Positions 39,896 to 44,898 of a DNA stretch of 44,898 nucleotides are shown piece after piece. Position 1 is the first letter of the stretch, and every line of letters begins with the position of its first letter. A model generated the notes under the pieces. It was not told where the DNA came from, searched no databases, and was given only the letters and a program-made list of their open reading frames with translations. The position numbers and the translations under genes were made by a program. Source of the DNA: DATDRS01 sp035291605 (lineage in GTDB: Bacteria; Chloroflexota; Anaerolineae; Anaerolineales; UBA6663); assembly GCA_035291605.1 (NCBI GenBank), contig DATDRS010000425.1, positions 1-44,898 on the forward strand, read 5' to 3'.

Positions 39896-39896
39896 C

Positions 39897-41072
39897 CTAC
39901 TTCAGCACATATTTCGCCGCCACCTGCGCCATGAGCGCCGCGCCCATGGTGAGCGCACGCTCATCGAAATCGAAGCGCGGGTGGTGGTGCGGGAAGTTTA
40001 GCTCCTTCTCCGCATTCGCCGAGCCAACAAAGAAATAGCAGCCCGGCACGGTATCCATCATGTAGGCCATATCTTCCGAGCCCATCGTCCGCTCGTCGGC
40101 GGCGACCTGCACGACGCCGGGCAGGGCTTCTGCCAGCGCGCGCACCTCGGCGGCCATCTGCGCGTCGTTCCTGACGGCTGGCGTCGTCGTTTCATACTGG
40201 AGGCTGGCCCGGCAATCCATTGCCCCAGCGACGCCGTTCACGATTTGCTCAAACCGCCGCACGATCACCTCACGCACTTCGGGCTTGAAGGTACGGATGG
40301 TGCCAAGCATCGTGACCGAGTCAGGGATGACATTGAAGGCCTCGCCGCCTTTGATCGAGGTCACCGAGAGCACCCCGGCCTCCAGCGCATTGACGTTGCG
40401 CGCGACGATCGTCTGCAACGCCGTGACCATTTGCGCTGCCGCCGCAATCGGGTCATTAGCCAGATAAGGAGAGGCGCCGTGCCCACCCTTCCCTTGCAGG
40501 GTGATGGTGAACTTATCGGCGGCAGCCATGCACGGGCCATCGGTCGCAGCCACCTGGCCAAACGGCAGGTTGTTCCACAGGTGGAGAGCCAGTGACCGCT
40601 CCGGGGCGGGGTTCTCCAGGACGCCATCCTTCACCATCGCCGCCGCGCCGCCCAGGCCCTCCTCCGCCGGTTGGAACACAAACTTGAGTGTGCCGGTCAT
40701 GGCTTTGCGGTGCGGCGCGAGCATCTTCGCCACGGCGAGGCCGATGGTCGTGTGCCCGTCGTGCCCGCAGGCGTGCATCACGCCAGGGTTCTCCGAAACG
40801 TAATCGGTCTGGTTCATCTCGACGATCGGTAGAGCGTCCATGTCGAAACGCAGCAGGATGGTCGGGCCAGGCTGGTCACCTTCCAGCAGGCCGACCACGC
40901 CGGTCTTCCCGACGCCCGCGCGGACTTCGAGGCCCAATGTGTTCAGCGCGTTCGTCACAATCCCTGCCGTGCGGATTTCCTGAAACCCCAACTCGGGGTG
41001 GCGATGGAAGTCCCGCCGCCGCGCAATCATCTCCGATTCGAGCGCTTGGGCCGATGCAAAAAAATCGATCAT
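39897..41072 (-). CDS. M20 family amidohydrolase (hippurate/IAA-amino acid hydrolase-like)
   Basis: A 391-residue metal-dependent amidohydrolase. The metal site motif MHACGHDGHTTIGLAVAK, FVFQPAEEGLGGA with the catalytic Glu pair, RRDFHRHPELGFQE at the N-terminus, and a dimerisation domain (about 185-300) match the M20D group. It hydrolyses N-acyl amino acids or similar amides in the cytoplasm. ATG 41072 is preceded by AGGAG. It lies 81 bp downstream of the lysoplasmalogenase-like gene in the same direction and may belong to that run. Substrate unknown. Confidence 0.93.
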   Translation of the reverse strand: MIDFFASAQALESEMIARRRDFHRHPELGFQEIRTAGIVTNALNTLGLEVRAGVGKTGVVGLLEGDQPGPTILLRFDMDALPIVEMNQTDYVSENPGVMHACGHDGHTTIGLAVAKMLAPHRKAMTGTLKFVFQPAEEGLGGAAAMVKDGVLENPAPERSLALHLWNNLPFGQVAATDGPCMAAADKFTITLQGKGGHGASPYLANDPIAAAAQMVTALQTIVARNVNALEAGVLSVTSIKGGEAFNVIPDSVTMLGTIRTFKPEVREVIVRRFEQIVNGVAGAMDCRASLQYETTTPAVRNDAQMAAEVRALAEALPGVVQVAADERTMGSEDMAYMMDTVPGCYFFVGSANAEKELNFPHHHPRFDFDERALTMGAALMAQVAAKYVLK

Positions 41073-41153
41073 GATTTCTCCTGTCGTGGTGAGTGCGAAT
41101 GTGGCCATGCCTGCTCTTTGTCCGCTTGCTTCTGGCGCAGATAGTGGCGGCGA

Positions 41154-41909
41154 TCATGGAGCGGCTCCGGCGAGGCGGGTGAAGGTCGAGTTGGAGAAGA
41201 CGATCAACGCCTGACCGAAGATATAGAGCACCCAGACTATATCATAGACATGCGGCCGGTTGGTCTGGCGGAAAATCTGATTACCGAGCAAGATGTCGGA
41301 AAGCAGAAACAGGTTTGCGCCCAGCGCCAGCCAGAACAGGGCGGGCATTTGAATGACCAGCGCCGTCGCAAAGCCCGCCATGCCTGAGAGCAACAAGGCA
41401 TATCCTAAAGCGCCGTAGTTGAGTACTTTGGCTGCCCGGGGTGAGCTCACGAGCGTGAACCACAAAACCACTCCAACGACAAGATAAATCGCGATCACTC
41501 CAAATCGAATGGCGTCGCCCGGCAGGCCCAGCCTGGCAGCCATCAAGCCAAAGGCGACCAGATAGCAAATGTGTGTGACTGAAAACGCCCCCATGCCCGG
41601 CAAAACGCCTTGGAGAAAGGGAACGTGATCGGCGAGGATCAGATCGCCCGCAAACCCGGCCGCCATGCCGAGCAACAGCCAGAGGCCTACTCCCGCCAGA
41701 AACCCTGCGCCGTTGAGCCACCAGATGAAAGCCGCGAGGACCAGCAGCGCCGAGGTGCTCATGAGCAGCCACGAATGGGAATGGCGCGTGCGCTGCGCGT
41801 CATCTTTGCCAAACGCGAACGCGGCGATGAGCAAGGCCAGCCACACGCCCAAAAGAAACATGAGCAGGGAACGATACGGCTGCGCGATGGCGAGCGGGAA
41901 CATCATCAA
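41154..41909 (-). CDS. YhhN-family membrane protein (lysoplasmalogenase-like)
   Basis: A 251-residue protein of about eight membrane helices. The YhhN/TMEM86 landmarks are present: LLLGMAAGFAGDLIL, GAFSVTHICYLVAFG and ALGANLFLLSDILLGNQIFR, which carry the Asp and His residues conserved in the lysoplasmalogenases. Family members hydrolyse the vinyl-ether bond of lysoplasmalogens in the membrane, but bacterial homologs are barely tested. Three ATG codons occur at the start (41909, 41906, 41903). The gene sits 33 bp after the alcohol dehydrogenase and may be co-transcribed; a fatty aldehyde released by such an enzyme could be a substrate for that dehydrogenase, which is speculative. Confidence 0.82.
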   Translation of the reverse strand: MMMFPLAIAQPYRSLLMFLLGVWLALLIAAFAFGKDDAQRTRHSHSWLLMSTSALLVLAAFIWWLNGAGFLAGVGLWLLLGMAAGFAGDLILADHVPFLQGVLPGMGAFSVTHICYLVAFGLMAARLGLPGDAIRFGVIAIYLVVGVVLWFTLVSSPRAAKVLNYGALGYALLLSGMAGFATALVIQMPALFWLALGANLFLLSDILLGNQIFRQTNRPHVYDIVWVLYIFGQALIVFSNSTFTRLAGAAP

Positions 41910-41942
41910 CCGATGGAACGGATGAACAGAAAACTTTGCGCT

Positions 41943-42950
41943 TCAGCCGTTGACCACCAACACCGCCGCGCCTTTGATCTCGCTGCGCTTCATCATGCGC
42001 AGGGCGCGGTTGGCTTCCTCCAGCGGGAAGGCCTGCACCTCAGTCGTGATGGGAATCTGCGCGGCGAGGCGCATGAACTCATCCGCATCCCGGCGCGTGA
42101 CGTTCGCCACGCTGCGTAACGTCCGTTCACCATACAGCACATTGTAGTCCATTTCAGGAATCGGGCTCATGTGGATGGCGTTGATGGCAACCGTCCCTCC
42201 TTTGCGCACGTGCCGGAGCGCGACGGGGACCAGCCAACCCGCCGGAGCGAACAGGATCGCGCGGTCGAGGGGATGGGGCGGATCCTGCTCGGCGCCCCCC
42301 ACCCACTCGGCCCCCAGCGACGCGGCGAGGGCGCGGTGCTCCGGGCTGCGGGTGAACACCGACACACGGCATTCCCAGTAGCGCGCGACTTGAATGACGA
42401 TGTGCGCGCTCGCGCCGAAGCCGTACAGGCCCACTTTTTCGCCCGGCTGCGCCTCGGCTTTGCGGAGTGACCGATAACCGATCAGCCCGGCGCACAACAG
42501 GGGCGCGGCCTGGACGTCAGAAAACTCGGGCGGGATGGGCGCGACAAAATCTTCGTGCGCGAGCATGTACTCGGCATAGCCGCCGTCCACGTCCCAGCCA
42601 GTGAACAGCGCCCGGTCGCACAGGTTTTCCTCGCCGCGCCGGCAGAACTCGCACGCGCCGCAGGCAGAATGCAGCCACGGCGCGCCCACGCGGTCGCCGA
42701 TATGGCAGCGTGTGACCGCCGCGCCCACCTGCGTCACAGTCGCGATGACTTGATGCCCGGGGACGATCGGGAGTTTCTTCGGCGGAAGATCGCCCTCGAC
42801 GATGTGCAGGTCGGTGTGACACACCCCGCAGGCGCGCACGCGCAGGAGGAGGCGGTCGGACGCCAGCGTTTGAGCAGGCGGAGGCAACTCAACGAGGCGG
42901 AGTGACGCGGTGGAGAGAGGACCGGGGGTTGAGAGTTGAAGCGCGCGCAT
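41943..42950 (-). CDS. Zinc-dependent alcohol dehydrogenase (MDR family)
   Basis: A 335-residue medium-chain dehydrogenase. The catalytic zinc site is CGVCHTDLHIVEGDLP plus VPGHQV, with Gln where most have Glu after His. The structural zinc site HSACGACEFCRRGEENLC has all four cysteines. DGGYAEYML and the coenzyme motif GLYGFGASAHIVIQVARY follow. It oxidises alcohols or reduces aldehydes with NAD(P). It lies 15 bp after the S9 peptidase gene on the same strand. Substrate is not evident; the family's AdhA/AdhP-like members act on short alcohols. Confidence 0.93.
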   Translation of the reverse strand: MRALQLSTPGPLSTASLRLVELPPPAQTLASDRLLLRVRACGVCHTDLHIVEGDLPPKKLPIVPGHQVIATVTQVGAAVTRCHIGDRVGAPWLHSACGACEFCRRGEENLCDRALFTGWDVDGGYAEYMLAHEDFVAPIPPEFSDVQAAPLLCAGLIGYRSLRKAEAQPGEKVGLYGFGASAHIVIQVARYWECRVSVFTRSPEHRALAASLGAEWVGGAEQDPPHPLDRAILFAPAGWLVPVALRHVRKGGTVAINAIHMSPIPEMDYNVLYGERTLRSVANVTRRDADEFMRLAAQIPITTEVQAFPLEEANRALRMMKRSEIKGAAVLVVNG

Positions 42951-42965
42951 GAGGCTATCCAGAAT

Positions 42966-44852
42966 TTATGCCTCAAAGGCGCCCGCAAAAAACTCCAGCA
43001 GACGCAGGTACAGTGTCTTCTGATTCTTGGGCTTGGAAATGCCATGGCCCTCGTCCTCGAACGCCAGCAGTTCGTACTCCACGCCCCCGTCCTGCAAGGC
43101 GGCGGTCACGGCGTGTACGTTCTCCGGGGTGACGTTCGGGTCCTGCAGGCCCTGCACGATGAGCAGGCGGCCTTTGATATGGGAGACAAAATGGACGGGT
43201 GAGCGTTCGCGATATTTCTCCGGGACCTCGGCGGGTGTGCCGCCCAGCATCTCCGCGCTGTAGGGGCGCAGGTCGGGGCGCGTGGTCTTGTAATCCACCA
43301 CCAGATCCGTCATGCCGCAGATGGGCGCGGCGGCGGCCACTACCTCCGGCGGGAAGCGCGTGATGGCGCACCAGGAGGAGTAGCCCCCATACGAGGTGCC
43401 CGTGATGCCCACCTTGCCGCGCTCCGCAATGCCTGCCGCGGTGAGGGCCTCAATCCCCGTGCGGATGTCTTCTTGCTCGCGCCCGCCCCAGCCGTCGGCC
43501 TTGATCGCTTCTTTGAAGGCCACCCCGTAACCGGTGCTGCCCCGGTAATTAGGGTCGAGCACGGTGAAACCCTGCCGCACAAAGAATTGAATCTGGTTGT
43601 TGATCGCATCGGTGCTGTGGGAGGTGGGGCCGCCGTGCACAAACACGATGACGCCGCGCGCCTGGCCCTCCGGCCGGTAGAGCCAGCCGTGAATCTCCAG
43701 TCCGTCCATCCCCTGAAGGGGATCTGCGACCGATTTCCAGCGGAAGTCTTGCGCTGGAATTAAATCGCCGGGGCGGAGGGGCGTGCGCTTCCACACGCGC
43801 GAGAGACTCACAAAGGACTCGAACTGTAAATCGCTCAGCCAGAAGCGCACCAAATCCGCAGGCTGGCGCGAACTGTAATACCAGCCCACCCACGCGCCGT
43901 CGCCCACCGGGGCCAGCGGCGTGAGGTTGCCGGGGATGGCGGCCAGGCGCATCTCGTCGCCGGTATCCGGGTGGAGCAAAGAGGCGCGCGTGAGCGATTG
44001 CTCAATCTCAATCACCACAATGTGGTCGCTGCCATAGGGCGCGTACGCATTCTCGATGTTGCGCGCCGGATCGTCCAACAGCCAGCGCAGTTCGCCGGTG
44101 GTCATGTCCCACACACCCAGGCGGCGATGAGTCTTGGTCTCGCACAACACCACTGCGCGCCGCCCATCGGGGAACCAACTGGCAAAGGCCTTCACGTCCG
44201 CGCCGAAGTTGAACAGCTCCCGATCTTCTTGCCCTTCAATATCCACCAGCCAGATCTGCCGCCCGGCGGGGTGCAAATCCATGCGCGTGTACAGGATGTG
44301 CGTGCCGGTCGAGTTCAGATCGGGAAGATACCAACCGCCTTTCTCCGGCTTCGCCAACGGCGCGCGCTCGCCAGTGGACAGGTCGTGGCGATAGACCCAG
44401 AAAGGCTCAATCTCCTTGCCGCTGGCCATGTCAAAGTTGGCGCTGTACACCAGCCGGTGGCCATTGGGGTGCAACTGCCCGCCCCGGATGTAATAGTTGG
44501 GGTTGGCTTCTGTGAGGGGCTGCATCGCCAGGGGGTGATTCAGGTCCACGCCGAAGAGTTGATCGCGCTCGTTTCCATCGTGGTCCTGTGACACAATGAC
44601 CATCCGGCTGTCCGGCGTCCACGAGACGAGGATCGTATCGTCGGCGGAGTCGGTCAGGCGGATGGGTGGCGCGGCGCCATCGGTGGGGGCGGCATAGACG
44701 TCGGCGGTCGGCCCCGCGCGATACCACGTCCACGCGACCCACTTGCCATCCGGCGAGACTTTGGGATTCCACATGCCAGGGAGGGTCAGCAGGGCCTCAA
44801 GGTACTGCTCCGGGGTCATATTGAATTGAGTCATGATGAGTTGAGTTTTCAT
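42966..44852 (-). CDS. S9 family prolyl oligopeptidase/acylaminoacyl peptidase
   Basis: A 628-residue serine peptidase. The N-terminal part (about 20-370) is a seven-bladed beta-propeller with repeats such as VSPDGKWVAWTW and VSWTPDSRMVIV. The C-terminal alpha/beta-hydrolase (about 380-625) carries GTSYGGYSSW with the nucleophilic Ser, QGLQDPNVTP with the Asp and DEGHGISKP with the His. No signal peptide, so it should act on short peptides in the cytoplasm. Starts at 44852 or 44834 both precede the conserved sequence; an ATG at 44873 would add seven residues. No clear ribosome site. First gene of a run with the dehydrogenase and YhhN-like gene. Confidence 0.92.
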   Translation of the reverse strand: MKTQLIMTQFNMTPEQYLEALLTLPGMWNPKVSPDGKWVAWTWYRAGPTADVYAAPTDGAAPPIRLTDSADDTILVSWTPDSRMVIVSQDHDGNERDQLFGVDLNHPLAMQPLTEANPNYYIRGGQLHPNGHRLVYSANFDMASGKEIEPFWVYRHDLSTGERAPLAKPEKGGWYLPDLNSTGTHILYTRMDLHPAGRQIWLVDIEGQEDRELFNFGADVKAFASWFPDGRRAVVLCETKTHRRLGVWDMTTGELRWLLDDPARNIENAYAPYGSDHIVVIEIEQSLTRASLLHPDTGDEMRLAAIPGNLTPLAPVGDGAWVGWYYSSRQPADLVRFWLSDLQFESFVSLSRVWKRTPLRPGDLIPAQDFRWKSVADPLQGMDGLEIHGWLYRPEGQARGVIVFVHGGPTSHSTDAINNQIQFFVRQGFTVLDPNYRGSTGYGVAFKEAIKADGWGGREQEDIRTGIEALTAAGIAERGKVGITGTSYGGYSSWCAITRFPPEVVAAAAPICGMTDLVVDYKTTRPDLRPYSAEMLGGTPAEVPEKYRERSPVHFVSHIKGRLLIVQGLQDPNVTPENVHAVTAALQDGGVEYELLAFEDEGHGISKPKNQKTLYLRLLEFFAGAFEA

Positions 44853-44898
44853 CCCACAGCAATTGTAGCCCATTTTATGTCCAACCGTTTACGCGGCA

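Larger units (their letters stand above)
39558..39896. other. Intergenic region of 339 bp, repeats only
   Basis: It contains a copy of the dispersed 65-bp element (39593-39656) and a hairpin next to the M20 stop. The middle part (39660-39860) shows no recognisable protein; a 30-codon minus-strand frame starting MLEANISIPAGVRL is too short to support. Confidence 0.5.

Overview
The window looks like a chromosomal piece of a G+C-rich, free-living bacterium, most likely a Chloroflexota (Anaerolineae-like) lineage. This is inferred from the gene style: many lipoproteins and signal-anchored enzymes with Pro/Thr-rich stalks, a CpXC zinc-ribbon protein, a PrsW-like membrane protein, BNR-repeat lipoproteins, eukaryotic-type Ser/Thr kinase signalling, and short tandem and hairpin repeats between genes. 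No rRNA, tRNA, CRISPR array, insertion sequence or origin was found.

Layout. 1-372: the cut end of an RHS/YD-repeat protein. 430-4714: soluble histidine kinase, CpXC protein and M24 aminopeptidase. 4772-7553: a surface metalloprotease and a small lipoprotein. 7578-9210: galT and a CBS-pair protein. 9236-11097: an FHA/winged-helix regulator divergent from a membrane-anchored Ser/Thr kinase. 11167-13986: an exported GH3 enzyme with a C-terminal membrane domain. 14045-15000: a MazEF-type toxin-antitoxin operon with a readable promoter and operator, followed by a repeat-rich scar holding a duplicated 3' end of the toxin gene. 15039-20090: a BNR lipoprotein operon and a PrsW-like protein. 20294-27738: an oligopeptide-type ABC transporter (binding protein and two permeases) interrupted by three genes, two of which encode secreted hydrolases. 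27773-30879: a tightly overlapping four-gene operon (GT4 glycosyltransferase, YraN, MiaA, DnaQ-like exonuclease). 31129-32851: a cyclic-nucleotide-binding protein and CinA. 32880-36925: a FAD amine oxidase, a frameshifted epimerase and a nucleoside hydrolase. 37072-39557: a MoxR/VWA pair. 39897-44852: a same-strand run of S9 peptidase, zinc alcohol dehydrogenase, lysoplasmalogenase-like protein and M20 amidohydrolase.

How it fits together. Much of the window supports a scavenging, heterotrophic life: exported glycosidases, a phosphodiesterase, peptidases, peptide uptake, and nucleoside and amine breakdown. The signalling genes (histidine kinase, Ser/Thr kinase with FHA regulator, CBS and cNMP proteins) are not obviously tied to one pathway. 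I did not find a defence island or an unmistakably new multi-gene system. The most interesting signals are the kinase/FHA-regulator pair, the toxin-antitoxin scar, two enzymes with degraded active sites (CinA C-domain, PrsW-like protein), the homopolymer frameshift in the epimerase, and a network of dispersed short repeats (heptamer tandems, a 65-bp element, and hairpins abutting stop codons).
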